DNA from: Larimichthys crocea
Taxonomy: Eukaryota; Chordata; Actinopteri; Sciaenidae
NCBI RefSeq assembly: GCF_000972845.2
Contig: NC_040018.1
Location: 15,039,157-15,103,156, forward strand
Direction of reading: 5' to 3'
DNA: 64,000 bases
The translations under genes and the position numbers were made by a program. Position 1 is the first letter of the stretch; every line of letters starts with the position of its first letter. Positions 21,750-39,180 of this stretch are shown in pieces. The notes beneath the pieces are model-generated. The model was not told the origin of the DNA and made no database searches. It saw only the letters and a list, made by a program, of their open reading frames with translations.

Positions 21750-21840
21750 CACATTCCTGTCACTCTTCAGCTAAACAGATAAAAAAACAGATAAAAAAAA
21801 ACAGATTAAAAAAAAATCTTTAAAAAATAAAGAAGCTGAA
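21590..21840 (+). mobile_element. tRNA-like SINE with (TC)n
   Basis: The head contains an A-box-like CAGTCGGTACAGCAG and a B-box-like GGTTTTGAATCC, then GTGGCTCTTTCCTGCATGTC, the typical body of a percomorph tRNA-derived SINE. A pure TC repeat fills 21704-21747, and an A-rich tail (ATAAAAAAAC repeats) follows. Confidence 0.7.
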
Positions 21841-22056
21841 TTACACAATATAAAGTTACTCACTACATCAGTCATTTTATTGGCATTTTCCTGTTCTTAA
21901 TAGGAATGTTTCCAACTATACCTTGGTCAGACTGTAAAAACAGGAATAAAGATGAGCAAGAAGGAGGGAGTGGTTTACCTGCTAACAGGTGAGATGTGTC
22001 CACCCCCTGTGTGTGAGTGGATAATAAGTTTACACTCCCATCAAAGGTCTGCATAC

Positions 22057-22072
22057 ATTTATATATATATAC
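22057..22072 (+). promoter_or_regulatory. TATA-like element of rhcg
   Basis: TTTATATATATATA lies about 90 bases before the rhcg start codon. A transcription start near 22090 would give a leader of about 65 bases. No transcript evidence is available here. Confidence 0.5.
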
Positions 22073-22156
22073 CCCCTGGAGAGCAGCTGGAAGTCACAGC
22101 AGAGTGAAGACCTGGCTAAGGACTGATCATTGCATCTTCAGCAGAGAGTCATCACC

Positions 22157-26507
<4,351 letters not shown>

Positions 26508-27106
26508 AACTGTTAAAGTGGAAAGTCAACTGCCTCATATTACTTTGAACTTGATATAGCTGTGAAACAACATTATGAAGGAGTCTCCCCATAAAAATGG
26601 GTAATTGTCTAAGAGAAGAACAATATTTAGCCATATTCTGCCAATCCTGTCCCAGAGCATTACCACCTGATTAAATTTGTCCGGCAATGATTGTAAACTT
26701 AAGATTATGATGATGACCAAATATCACTTAAGAATAGCTACATTTTCATGAGCCTGGAAATAGATTACTGTACATCAGTTGTTGTACATCTTTTATCTTT
26801 ACAATCTTTTATAATGTTTGCCATTTTATGTCGTATAAATGAAGAGATGTTGATACAACAAAAGAAGCTGTTTAGTTAATAATCAGAGGTATTTGTGCAG
26901 CCAAATTAGGCAATTTTTGAGTTGTATATCTTGTTTCTTTCTAATTATGTATAGGTCTTTTTGTACATATGATTCTATATTTTATTGCACATGATTTGTT
27001 TGTTGTATTTACACTCCTACATTTGAGGGTACTTAACTGTATGATTTAATAAAAGAATATTAAATAATGAGTGTGATGTTTTAAATGAGTACAGTTGTAG
27101 AATAAA
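26508..27106 (+). terminator. rhcg 3' UTR and polyadenylation signals
   Basis: About 550 bases of AT-rich sequence follow the TAG. Canonical AATAAA hexamers occur at 27048-27053 and 27101-27106, so cleavage is expected near 27070 or 27125. Confidence 0.7.
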
Positions 27107-27109
27107 GTG

Positions 27110-29530
27110 CAATCATCATGACATGAATTTTCTTGTGCATATAGCCTAACAAAAGTGCAAAAAAAGCACTAAATCAAAGGCAATACTGACAACTTAAACT
27201 TAAATCTAGTTTTGTATATCCATGAACACATATGGCCTGTCCTGTGTGTAGCTGAAAGCACAAGTCGCTGTGATGTCAAGCATGTGCAGTGAAATAACTG
27301 ACCATGGTCAATCAAAAATATCAAAATAAACAAATCCAAAATCAATAAAAACAAATCAATTGGCAATGATACATGATGCTGGCCTGACAAAATGATACTC
27401 ATATTACTGACCAATCAGTCAATCATTCAGTCAATCTTGAGTTTGCTTAACACTGAATTTTCCCCACTGCAGCTTTAACATGAATCGTTGCCCACATTTT
27501 TATTCTTGGATTATCTTTTAAAATGTAAAATAAAAACACAGACTGACTTTAAACCTCACAAACCTCAATTTTAAGTGTTAATTGTTATTTAAAAATTTTT
27601 TGTGGACAGTGTTGATGGAACATAGTTTGTGGTTTCTGATACCCATACCAACACTTTTATTTTTCATTTGATTTGGTCCTCTATTTAATCCAAAATTAGG
27701 ATGTTCAGTGCTTTACCTGTAGTTTCTTGGACATAGCGCACTAAAAATATATTCGTGTTAGACCTATTACGTAATACATTAGAGTTTAGTTGTATAACAC
27801 TTGTCTAAATAAACACTAGAACTTGTTCTACACAAAGCAAACACTGAAGAAGAGGATACATTCAACCAAAGTTCAAAACCAGACAATCCAGTGTTACAAG
27901 TACAGACTGTCTTTGCCTTTGCTGTTTGAAACAGTTTATAATTTGTAAATGATAAACTAACTATTATTATGTCTGACTACTGTTTTGCTCTATTTAAGCA
28001 TAAAAACAGCAGCATCGCATGTGAACCGAATATCATCTGAAATTCTACCAACCATTCCCTTATTGCTCCACAAGGTGACAGTATAAGGTAATATAAAACA
28101 AGGATGTACAGTATGGTATCATTAGATACTAAACTCTGATGTTAAACCCCAAATTTAACAGAAGATTTGACTCTTAAATTAAGACTTAGGCAAATAAAGA
28201 CATGCATATGATTAGTTAAATTTAATTTGTACATGAGTAAATCATAACAAAAGTTATCTCAGGACACTTTTCATATAGAAAAGGTTTAAACCAGCTGGGG
28301 ACCAATCTATATTTTCTAATTAGTTTGGTAAATACCCGTCTGATAATTGTAAATCAAAAGTTAGAATTCAGATGAAGTTAGATTGGGAACTAGATTTACT
28401 TGGCTCTGACCACTCAGCGTGGCTGGTGACACCAGCTATCATAACAGATGAAGCTCCTCGAATAAGTCTAGTAATATCTTTGTCTCTGTAACAGTAGCCC
28501 ACAGATTCATGTTGACTTAAGGTGTAAGTGTGGTGAGTCAAAGAGGGTTAAACTGGATCTTTTAGGTCATCGTGGGCTTGCTTGGTGCTTCCAAGGCTCC
28601 GAGCTCCCTTTATTCAGATGGTAATGAGGTCTGGACAGGCCAGTCAGGTCATTTCCTGACCAGTCACTGTGACAATAATGAACTCTAAATACACTGTGTG
28701 GACATGTGCTTTGTGCTGGTCTTGTCAGGTTGACTGGTGGCAGAAGCTTTATTGTGTAAAGAGGGTTTTAGGATGACCTGATGGGGTTGAACAAGATGAC
28801 TGTGGGGCTAACTGTTAAAACACTGATGGGTTCAAATACCCCAGAGTCTTGTTCTTAATACAGTAAAACACAGCATTTACAAGGTGTCATGCTTACCTAT
28901 AACTGAACCTTACTATTGTATTAGATGTACTCCTATTCTACAGGTCTATTTTATATGAATGCAAATGTGCATCCACTTCCATAAGTGTGTGTTTGCATAT
29001 AGCTTTACTTGCTGTGCATTGTTAGGCATGGGTCAACATTAAACCATTGCAGGTTAATATTATATAATTCATAGCAACATGTTCTACGAGTTATACTAGT
29101 TGCTTGAAATATTTATACATTTGAGTTTTTCATCTTAGGTTTTTTTTTTCTGGACAGGTCCAGTTTATGGTATTTAAGATGTTTACCCTTTTACTAATTT
29201 GCATATTAGAGTATATCATGTCACATTTAAATGATGATGATCCCACTCAGAGATTTTTAACTCAAGCTTCTTAACGGGGAACTCAAAATCTGTCTATGGG
29301 TGTTAGTGAGTACAACTGCACTTGGTACTCAAATCTGCAACTGAACTGTTGGGGGTCAGGTTGCATTGTGGGCAATGTAGGCAGCAGGTTTTGATGAAGA
29401 AGGATGATGAAGGGTGAGTGGAATATAAATGGTGACATCTAGTTCTTCTTCATCAGTTTTGATCCTTTTTAAAAGAACGGTCCAGTGTGAGTCAATCAGT
29501 GTTAGAGGGGAGATTCAGGATATGTGGTGA
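27110..29530. other. Non-coding interval downstream of rhcg
   Basis: No gene supported. At 28236-28295 a short piece (AAATCATAACAAAAGTTATC, TCAGGACACTTTTCATATAG) is a relic of an abundant fish repeat also seen at 33228-33275. Confidence 0.5.
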
Positions 29531-30378
29531 ACTCTTCCAGGTCCAGTGTGTATAATTTTGTTGCATCTAGTGGTGTAATCCCAATCTCCTCATGTCACCA
29601 TCACCTTCCTAGTGTAAAGGAGAAACAACACTTGAAAGGCACTGTCTAGAGTCAGTATTTAGTTCGTCTGTTCTGGACTGCTGTAGAAACATGGTGTTTC
29701 AACATGGCAGTCTCCATGGAAGAGGAACCATTCCCACTATAGATTAGATTAGATTAGATTAGATTAGATTAGATTAGATTAGATTAGACTTTATTTATCC
29801 CACAACAGGGAAATTCACTTCCAGATGTGCAAAAAAGAGTTCTAAAGGTAAAGTGGCATGATATAAATAATATTGCACATGGTAGTAATTGGAATGAGAA
29901 TATAAATACAGAATGGTAATTTACATAGAAAATTAAATTAAACAGAAACATAATTAGAAACTACAACATTAGGTGCAGATGTTGTACAGTCTGATAGGGA
30001 TGAAGGACCTGCGGAACCTCTCCCTCTTACACTGTGGGTGAAGGTGGGTCTGCTGCTGAAGGAGCTTTTCAGGGACCCTACAGTGTCATAGGGGGTAAGA
30101 GGTGTTGTCCATGATGGATGTCAGCTTACCCACTTCTTTCTTCCAGGACAGAGCTCGCTCTTCTAATCAGTCTATTGAGTTTGCTCCTGTCCCTGTCCGT
30201 GCTGCCCCCTCGCCAGCAGATCACAGCATAAAAGATAGATATAGATATAAAAGGCTCATTCTAAAGTAACAAGAAATTATTTTCAGGCAGATTTTACATG
30301 CATGAAAACGTAGTTATAAATATTATATTTCATGTCTGCTTTATTCTGAAGGCCCCAAATACACACTGCACCTTTAAT
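29531..30378 (-). mobile_element. Percomorph MITE-like repeat split by a LINE fragment
   Basis: The left part (AGGTCCAGTGTGTATAATTT ... GCATCTAGTGGTG ... CTGTAGAAACATGG ... GGAAGAGGAACC) and the right part (GATATAAAAGGCTCATTCTA ... ATAAATATTATATTTCATGT ... ACACACTGCACCTTTAA) are the two halves of one well-known repeat, with complementary ends GGTCCAGTGTGT / ACACACTGCACC. The halves are separated by a LINE fragment at 29741-30235. Confidence 0.7.
29741..30235 (-). mobile_element. 3' end of a Rex1/L2-group LINE, antisense, with (AATCT)n tail
   Basis: On the minus strand the frame reads YAVICWRGGSTDRDRSKLNR, then IRRASSVLEEVGKL, SIMDNTSYPL and ERFRRSFIPIRLYN, the C-terminus of ORF2 of these fish LINEs. 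It ends with TGTGGGATAAATAAAGTC followed by AATCT repeats (plus-strand AGATT at 29741-29788). It is 5' truncated, as usual for such insertions. Confidence 0.75.
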
Positions 30379-30379
30379 G

Positions 30380-31075
30380 TAAAAGCTGGAACCCTCAGTA
30401 ATCTCGAGCAGTCATCACTTTTCCAAAACGTTTGCTGTGATTTTCTAAGACAGGCTCCACGAGGTGAGAGAGATAACCACTTTGACAGAGATGTTTCTCT
30501 CAAATCACTTCACAGACAGGAGCTGATGCTGGAGGAGAGTGGACGCAGCTCTTCCTGTGAATCATATGACTCTGGGGAGAGTGTTTGTGAAACCACTTGG
30601 TCTGCTATTGTCCTCCTGGGACTGGCCTCCTCTGAAAAGCTGCAGAAAGCCTGTAATCAGATTAAAGGTTGCTGGGAAGGGGAGGAGGGATTTTTGAGGA
30701 ATAGCGAAGAGGTCGTGGAAGTTCTCTAATCAGTACCTGCCATTGAAGTGCAGAAGAGGGGCTAAATAACACAGCAGGAGGGGAGGCGGGAGCCAAGCTG
30801 GAGGGACAAATTGGCCTGTTGTTGGAGGGGGATAATGGGACAATGAGGGAGGGGAGTATAATCAGTGAGTATGGAGTGGGAGAGAATAGGTGCAATGGAA
30901 AAAGGAGGAGACTGAAGAACTCCAAAGGCGGTGGCCTTGTCCCATCCTGCCCTGGTAATTATATCACCTTTGTGAGCTGATTGGAGCAGGCTGCAGAGTC
31001 CATCTGGGCTGTTAGATGGACGTAACAACCTACATTTTTTCACTGTCCTCATCAAGAGGTTTCACTGGGCCTCTG
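30380..31075. other. Non-coding sequence
   Basis: The only sizeable open frame (30298-30729) begins inside the repeat end and has no recognisable domain; I regard it as chance. Confidence 0.4.
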
Positions 31076-31079
31076 AACG

Positions 31080-31800
31080 AGATATCAGGGGGTGTTGGCA
31101 TCTAAATAAAACTCATGAGCACACTCCCGAAAAGCTACCTCCCTTCAAGAGGTCCACGATGCCCAATTACCACATGACAGTGTCAATCACCAGTCACACG
31201 CTTTCATTCAGATTATTAATGTTATCTCATTTGAAGATGAAACACATGAGGGTAAAGATGTTCATTGTTGGCAAGCTAGCAAAGTATTTGTTGTTGGTGT
31301 ATCAAGTTGTGTTGAGAAATTACCGTGTAATCTAACCAATAAAAATTAACCTCCTCACTGTCCGGAGCTCGTAATGCCAATATCATATCACAAGACATCC
31401 CACTGAGTGCTGAGCTCCACCAATTTCTCTGTAGGATCCTTTTTGTCTTTGTGATTACTCATCAAACGTCCATTGCCCAAACAACAGGCATCACTAAAGG
31501 CCAATCACTACTTTTTTATTCAGCTGACAAGAGTCCATTTGTTGGGGTCAAAGGGGAAAGTCTCAGGGGGGAAGACCTCTCTACCAGCACTGGTGAGGAG
31601 GAGAACCACAGAAATCACTATTCATAGCGGGGAAGTGCTTTGATATGGGCACAAAGGCCACTAGTTCCCTGCCTACATTGAAAGAAGTAGAAATCAGAGC
31701 TGCTTTAAAACATGTGCGAGGGATCCAAACTGAATGGTTTGGTTAATTAGGTGCTCCACCTGCCCGAGTCCTAATTAGTGCATAAGAAATAGTGTTTGGT
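31080..31800. promoter_or_regulatory. High-complexity non-coding block, candidate conserved enhancer
   Basis: About 700 bases of balanced composition without repeats stand out from the AT-rich surroundings. They contain homeodomain-like cores (GCCCAATTACC, GGTTAATTAGGTG, CCTAATTAGTGC), a forkhead-like AAACAACA and a SOX-like CATTTGTTGGGG. This is the texture of vertebrate conserved non-coding elements, but conservation cannot be tested here. Confidence 0.3.
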
Positions 31801-33760
31801 TATCAGGATAAAAAGTGAAATCTTAACATGACAATATCATTTTATATGTAAAACATATAATGCTTCACACACAGCAGCAAATCCACCTGTTTATATCTGC
31901 ACAGAAGGAAGGAAGCAGGGAGATTTAATTTAAATTTAGTTTTAATTATCACCACAGAAGATGGAAACACATAAATTCTTCATAAGTAGACAGACTTTAT
32001 CTATGAGTTTTTGTTAGATCTGATCAATTGTGACATTTACTTTTATTAAAATTCAGTCTGAGAGGAAAATTAAAGTTTGGAATTTCAGCTCTGTTTTTGG
32101 CCTATAGAGGCCTCAAAAAAACCTCAAGGCTAATAAATAATTAGAAGATTAATAAAACAACAATAAAACAAAGTGATATGCTGTATTAGTATTTATTTTT
32201 TTGACACTTGAGGATTTTTTTCTGAGAAATATCAGATGACTTTGGCACAGAAAGGCCTTCACAGGGCTGTGGGGCTTCTTTAAAACGTTACTCATTTCTG
32301 TGCAGCTGCCGGCGTGTAGCTGCAGATTGGTTGGCTTTCAATACTGGGCCTCATTCACAAACAATGCGTACACACAAATCTGTGCATCTAATTGTTGTGT
32401 TTTTACCTAAATTTGTTTGTACTCTCCAAATTACGAACTGCCTCAGATCATGCATACGAACAAATGATGAAGGCCTGGCTGTTTTATTAAATGTAAACAC
32501 ACATTTTAGCTAAATGTATGGCATATAAAAACAGCATTCATTTTAAAATGCTTTAATAGAAAACAGTATTTAAAATCATTGATTTACTAATGTATTGGCT
32601 AAATGTATTAAATAACTATGACGCCCTTTCATCCACAATAATTATTTCAAATATTCAGCATAAAAACTTTCCCAGTCTTCTCTTCAGCAGTGCACATGAG
32701 AATGTACTGGCTTGGACTATAATGATCTGCTGCTCCCAGCAATTTCTAGTCTCATGAAATTGTGCCTATGTAGCCAATGTTAACTGTTAAGGCATGCATG
32801 GTAAAAGACTGACTGACATCCCTATGACAGACAAGCATTAAAAAGCAGCACTTTTGTTACAGTTTGAAATGGTTTTGGTTTCATGGTTCTCTCTTACAGT
32901 AACTTCATGAGCTGAAAATACTGATATATTTTATCATAAAACAGTCTGGCTTTTATGTAGTGTTTTGTAATTGTATGGTTTTCATTTTATACATATTATT
33001 ATTATATATATTTATATATATTATTATATATAACATATTTATATATATTATTTTTATACTATTTAGTTTTATCATTTTACAGTTTTACTATATTTCATAC
33101 TTTTATTTTTATTCCTTTTTTATTGCATTTGTTACTATTATTTATTATTTTTACAGCCTATTATTTTTGAGTTTTTTAGCCATAAAAACAACACATATCA
33201 TCATCAGCATCATCACAAGACCAAAATTAAATTTATTCATATAGCTCCAAATCATAACAGAAGTTATGTAAGTAGTAAATGCCAGTTGCTTTTTTACAGT
33301 AATGTGAAGAGTTGTCTGTGGATGTTGCAGAGACTGTGCTAGTTGCATGAAAAGCATCTATGCACCAAATCCATCGATGTTTAGACCCAAATTATTCATT
33401 CCTGCAAGATGACTGTACATCGGGCCCCAGTGTAATCACACAGTTAAGAACACATCATAATTCATGCTTGTAACTCATCAACTCCAACTAAGTTCAAGTT
33501 AATAAGACACACTGGCAGAGAGGGGGCAGTAATCTCACACTCCATATTGCGACAAGTGCAAATGAGGGAGGGAAAGTCATGGAAAAAAAGGAGGGAAAGA
33601 TGGGAACAGGAAGGGAGGGGAGAGGAATGATTCTCTTGGGAAGGGAGGGTGTTTGGGTGAAAAGCAACAGCATATGTATTGTTGGAGACCCTGACTCGCC
33701 ACCCTGGAGAGCGGCCTGTTCCCACGGTTTGCTCAACAAACAAATGCACCCCCCTAAACC
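31800..33760. other. AT-rich non-coding sequence
   Basis: No gene supported. A TATATT/TATTATTAT-rich stretch occupies about 32990-33180. At 33228-33275 lies a relic of the repeat seen at 28236. Confidence 0.5.
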
Positions 33761-33765
33761 ACCAT

Positions 33766-33772
33766 ACACACA

Positions 33773-33803
<31 letters not shown>

Positions 33804-33904
33804 CACCACCACCATGCACCCGCACGCAGTGGTGATGTCATTAATTACCATCAAAATGACCATGACAGCAAGCAAGTGTGCGTGCGTCTGCCAGCAAGGC
33901 TTTA

Positions 33905-33946
<42 letters not shown>
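33766..33946. repeat. (CA)n/(CAC)n and (TG)20 microsatellites
   Basis: CA repeats run 33766-33802 into CAC repeats to 33813; a pure (TG)20 tract lies at 33907-33946. The opposite strands can pair. Confidence 0.9.
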
Positions 33947-33949
<3 letters not shown>

Positions 33950-34574
33950 GAGAGAGAGGGCGATGTAGGGAATGAGAAAGAAAGAGACCATTGTCCATTC
34001 TGAAATAAAGAAATCTCCACTGAAGCATTGTAAATGGAAAAGGCAGAAAAATGGACCAAATTCGTGGATCTTTGAGTGAGAGCTGGGCTGTCACATCTCG
34101 TCAGAGCCTCACAAAACCTGATGTGCACACATTGCCCTGTCTGGCTACAGAGACAAACTGTGGCCCTGTGATTGTGTGCTGTCCTGATGAAATTCAGCCT
34201 TTTCCCTCGCAGCTTCACAAGCACACTCTGTTTGTCTGTTTGCGTATGTGTGTGCACATGTATATGTCCTGATTCTTTTTTTTCTTTTTTTTTCACTTAC
34301 TGTACACATTGTTATATTTCTATGCTGCTATATGTGCTGCATGTAAACATACTCAAACCCCAGACCTGATGCTTTTATGCTCTCTCTGATGTTTCGTCAC
34401 TTTTATAATCAGGTCTTGAAGAAAGGCTTTACACCTTTCACTGCTTTTTGCAAATGACAATCTTAAACTTGAACTTGAACTTGAATCTGATTTCATCAGA
34501 TTTGAATGTGAACATAAATAATGTCACTTGGGAGCAATGAACAATCCCTACTGCAGTTTGCTTATTATATGATA

Positions 34575-34885
34575 AAAACTAGCAGCTCAATGAGCTAAAT
34601 GCTGATATCAGCCAGCATGCTAACATGCTGATGTTTACCAATATAATGTTTACCATGTTCATCATCTTAGCACTAATAAAGTACAGCTTATGGTGGTCAA
34701 TTAAAGGGGTCAAAGTTTTTGCAATTTAAATTCAAATTTCATGCAAATCCATCCAATAGCTGTCTAGACATTTCACTCAAACATAATGGTGACATGAAGA
34801 AAAGCAATGGCATCACCAAAGTCAACAGGATTCATCTTCCGGGGATCATGATTAGACACTATAGTCAAAATCGTGGGAAGACCTT
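34575..34885. repeat. Common percomorph dispersed repeat
   Basis: Landmarks AGCATGCTAACATGCTGATG, AATGTTTACCATGTTCATCA, TGCAAATCCATCCAATAG followed by CTGTCTAGACATTTCACTC, and GGATTCATCTTC match, from memory, a high-copy repeat of spiny-rayed fish. Non-coding. Confidence 0.6.
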
Positions 34886-34889
34886 CCCT

Positions 34890-36170
34890 ATAAGCATACT
34901 GCTATCATAACTAAAAAGAAATTCAACTGTGCATGTTCAAAACATGAATACTTTCAAGTTAAATGACCTCCTGGTTGGCCTCCTTTCTGGTTTGACTGAA
35001 GCAGAGCAGAGACGTGGCCTGATTGTTAAGATGGGAGAACAGACAACGGGATGATTCTGTATTTCAGATCTAAAACACAGCCTGCTGCTGAAGATCCTGT
35101 CCAATAACTCCAGAGTCTGGTGTGCTGTATATTAGTTATTTATTTTCTCTAAATTAATGGATATACAAAAATTTAGATGATGATTAGATGATGTGTATGT
35201 GTGTGTGGGTGTGTGTGTCAGCTCTGTGTCCTGGCATGGCATGGATCATTGTGTGGACGTTCATTAGAGATCATTAGTTTTTTTGCAGTATGGGCCTCAC
35301 TAAGTTCTGATTGTGCAGTGAACCAGGCCAAGGATTATTGTCCAATGTTCAGCCATGAATACGTGAGATTCCACCTCAACAAAGTTTGCACAGATAATTG
35401 CTACTATTTGATCATCACTTCCTGAAAAGAAACCGTGTTAATTAGAAGCTTTGATTGGGACGTGAAGAGAAGAGAAACAAATGTGTGCTTTGTTGTACAC
35501 ATTTCTCCTCTCTGGGGTTTAGTATCTGCAGAGCTGGAAGGTTTTTGTGTCCCAAACTTTGATGAGGTCCTTGTTTCATGGAGCAGCCCCATCTCTCGCC
35601 TTTGGGAAAATATCCATGCGTGCCCCCATCCTCCAAGCTCATCAGCAATCCCAGTGAGCTGAAACAATGCTCTGCATTGAAGACATGACATGGACAGCTG
35701 AAAGTCCTCTACTTACGTGTGTATGTGTGTAATCTGTTGTTTGCATGGTAAGCTCTTTAAAATAAATCATCTCATTTTTATGTCCTGTGGACTGCACAAG
35801 CAAGAACATAAAAACATTAAAAACCAGCCCCAGTTTGTGTTTTTCACATGTTATTTAAAAAAAAATTAAATCACAGGACTGAGCACCCATTTTCTCTAAA
35901 AAATAAATCCTTGGCTATCTTTTTTTTTTTTTTTACATTGAACATTTTTCCTTTTAACAAACAAAACAAAAAACAAGAAAATGACACTATTCAAGGGGAA
36001 GACAGTGTCATACAATAAAGAGGCAGCAGGGGAATACGTCCCTAAGCAAGTTCTGTACTTCACTATAAGCAGTGCACAAAAAATACAAACAAATTAAACA
36101 GTAAAACAGAAGAAGGGGGAAGGCCATGGTATAGAAAACTTGTTCATCAACACATATTCACACGTTCTGA
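34890..36170. other. Non-coding sequence
   Basis: No gene supported; short GT-rich tract at 35190-35219 and homopolymer runs near 35918-35935. Confidence 0.4.
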
Positions 36171-36175
36171 ACTCA

Positions 36176-36385
36176 TGCAACCCTGAATCCAAAAAAGTTT
36201 TGGGAAAAAAATGTAAATTAAAAACAGAGTACATCCAATTCAGAATTAGTGTGTATTTACAAAAAGCAATAAAGTTTATCACTTTGATCGTAAAGTATTT
36301 AGTCTTTGTTCATTTAAATGGAGGTCAAAAAGGATTTTTTTAATTTATGTTTTACACAATAACCTTTTGGATTGAGGTTGTATAA
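36176..36385 (+). mobile_element. Short MITE with terminal inverted repeats
   Basis: The left end GCAACCCTGAATCCAAAAAA and the right end (reverse-complemented) TACAACCTCAATCCAAAAGG form inverted termini. The interior has AAATTAAAAACAGAGTA and GCAATAAAGTTTATCACTTT as in the fish family seen at 20025-20112. Length about 210 bp. Confidence 0.65.
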
Positions 36386-36389
36386 CGCT

Positions 36390-38080
36390 CTTCTGTCCGT
36401 CAGCATGAAAAAATATTCAGTGCTATGTGAGATTTATTTCATATATACACACACAGATTCACCTCACTTGATTCATATGTGAGCCAAAATATTTTATTGT
36501 CATCAGTCTCTTTTCACATACTTTATATATTCATTCATATTAAATAATAGTTTTTATGAACCATCAAAATAATAATTTAATATGAATCATGTTGAAATAA
36601 TTTTATTATATTGCATGAAATTATTGAAAAGATTTGACACTTTCACTTATGGGGTACGAAAAAAGTTTGGTGTTCATAGAGAAACATCACTGCACTTTGA
36701 CCATGAAATCCTTCACAAACTTCTCAAACACTCTGATCTCAGGGAAGCACATTCATAAACATAATTTTAAGATGTGGAGTTGTATGTATGTATGTATCCA
36801 GAGTGTTTGTTTGTGCTTGTGTGTGTGAGATGATGGAGATGCAGGTGAGATGGAAATGAAAGAATTTGTGAGGGAACACATTGTGCTTTTTTTCCCCCCC
36901 AGCAGGTGGAGCCACAGCAACAATGACACAAGCTGCTCATTTACTTTGTCACACTTCGTCTTTGTGCCCAAGTTGATTTCTTTCACTTGACTCTGTTGTT
37001 ACAGCCCGCAGATCATCACTGAACAGATCAACAATTTTTCAAAACAGATCCATAAACATGGGAGACAAACTTCACTTCACTTCACTTCTCTGAAGTGACA
37101 ATAGTCAAACAAAGTGAATTTTAAGATTTGAATCCTTAAAACAGGTTTACATGTTTCTAATTTCTGTGATTAGCAGCAGATGTAGTAGAGGCTATTACCC
37201 GCAAACATCTCAGTGTTGCCACAACTAACTTTTTCTTGTCTCTGTAACTCCAGCTTTATCTCACTCATGCAATGGATTCCCCTGTTATAACAGTTTGACT
37301 TGGGCCAATATTTGGGCCCACTTTTATTTTTGCTGTTGTTCTGTGTCCAAAGACAAAAATAAAACCTCACATCAGAAGTGAACAGTTTACATTTATGGAT
37401 GTTTATCAGTCTCAAGTACTTTTTCCGCTCAGACAAATATTGTCAATTTCTTGATTTAAGCAAAAGTAAGATTTAGCCTAGGTTTAGTCATAAATACACA
37501 AATATGCTATTTTGTATTTTCATTTGAATCTTACATAGATTAAAAATGGAAAATTCATTGTAATTAAAAAAAAGTACACATTAAGGAAATTGTGTCCTAT
37601 GAATTAAATGGAGATTTAATTCATTTTAAAATACAGCTTATCATTCAAAAACACATATAATAAATTACCAATATATAAAAACGATATATCTTGTGCTGAA
37701 AAAGAAAGTTGTTTGTCACAAAAATAGCAATTTCATTTTAAATACAAAAACTTTTTTTTCAGGTTAGTCATTTCTGATCCATCATTTGGTTTATAGAGAA
37801 ATTTTGCTGCAATTAGAAGCTTTTCTAGGTGGAATAAGAGACGTCATCATAGTCATACACTCAAACACTCATCCTCAACTGTAAGTCTTGCAGTTAGAAG
37901 CAAATCATATCTCATAAAACGTTACCTATAAAACAAACAGAAACAAGGCAGCATCTTATTACTGTTTGTCAATGGCTTTTATGTTTAATTACTCTTGTTT
38001 CTAAATGTCATTAAAGGAAATGAAGCTTTAATGAGTACCAGGAGCCCTCTTACATTTTTTGGACGATCACTATAATTATC
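36390..38080. other. AT-rich non-coding sequence
   Basis: No gene supported. A TATG run is at about 36781-36797. Confidence 0.4.
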
Positions 38081-38084
38081 TATT

Positions 38085-38240
38085 TAAGTAAATGATGAGT
38101 CAGTTAAATGGCATTTTAATTTGCAAGCCAATTAGCATGCATGTGGCTCATGCATAGTCATGTTGCAAGCCCAGACATGCATTTGGTTCAGTGGTTAAAA
38201 ATATCTCAAGAAACTCATCACTGCATGAATGCTACTGAAC
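38085..38240. promoter_or_regulatory. Candidate conserved non-coding element
   Basis: TTAATTTGCAAGCCAATTAG followed by CATGCATGTGGCTCATGCAT combines homeodomain and octamer-like motifs in a repeat-free block. Inferred from texture only. Confidence 0.3.
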
Positions 38241-38734
38241 AGATGGAGAAGATCATGTAAATCTAGAAATTCATATTAGTTTGAAATATAAAAGAACATC
38301 TTTACAAAAGATTGTAAAGAAATATTTTTATTTCATCCAAATACAGCAGGAAAATATAAGAAATACAACTATGATACAGTCTTTTTGCATGTGTTTTCAT
38401 ATACCAGTAAATCAGTGGAAATATCAATAATTTACACGTTGATACTGTGTGAAAGCCCCACATCAGCACTTTCAACTGGATTTTTCAGACTGCCTCTATG
38501 ATTTATATAAATATAATTATGTTACTATAAATTCACTGATGACAGATTCCTTATTATTGAATCTGGCGCTTCCACTTGTGAGGCACTGATACATCTGAGA
38601 CAGCCTCAGTCTGTTTCACTGCGTTGTTCTTCAGTTAATTATTCTCGATGTTCATCTTTATTCAAACTCAAAAGACTGCATAATAATAGGAAAAAACTTT
38701 TTTCTAATTATAAAGAATCAAGCCTTATTAAGCT

Positions 38735-39180
38735 GCTGAAAGGGACCTGGTAGTGCCACAGCAGCCCCTTAAATTTGCCAAATAAGGAGTAGTGCTGATG
38801 AGGTGAGAAGCAGAGAATGCCTAAAACAAACTGTAGAGGGGCTGCAGCAAAACAGCCAGGGGCTTAAGATATATTAAATTACCATGATTGGGACTTAAGG
38901 CATGGTTAAAGCCTGTTTGAGAGGCTGGGGAGCCTCAAAGTAGAGCTATTCATGTCTGGGGAGCTGGGTCAATAGGTTGGGGAAGTTCACAGGACCTGAT
39001 TCTATTCTTATGCAAACGCAGAGTACAAGACCTAAAGCTCACTGAGTTGGAAGATATAAATGACTGGACAATCATCTGCAGCCCTCCACAGACACAAACC
39101 TGGTCTACAGCTGCCTGCTCGTCATTCATGAGGCAGTGAGACGACGTCTGAGCTCGCACTGAACGTCTCACTTCCTACTT
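38735..39180. promoter_or_regulatory. Candidate conserved non-coding element
   Basis: A balanced-composition block rich in purines (GGGACCTGGTAGTGCCACAG, GGGGCTGCAGCAAAACAG) with TAAATTACC and ATGCAAAC motifs sits in otherwise AT-rich DNA. Inferred from texture only. Confidence 0.25.

Noticed and set aside
30298..30729. 143-codon open frame on +
   Set aside because: It starts inside a repeat end, has no recognisable domain and no splice context; chance open frame.
33462..34296. Several long open frames around 33.5-34.3 kb
   Set aside because: They consist largely of His/Thr or Cys/Val runs from CA/TG microsatellites.
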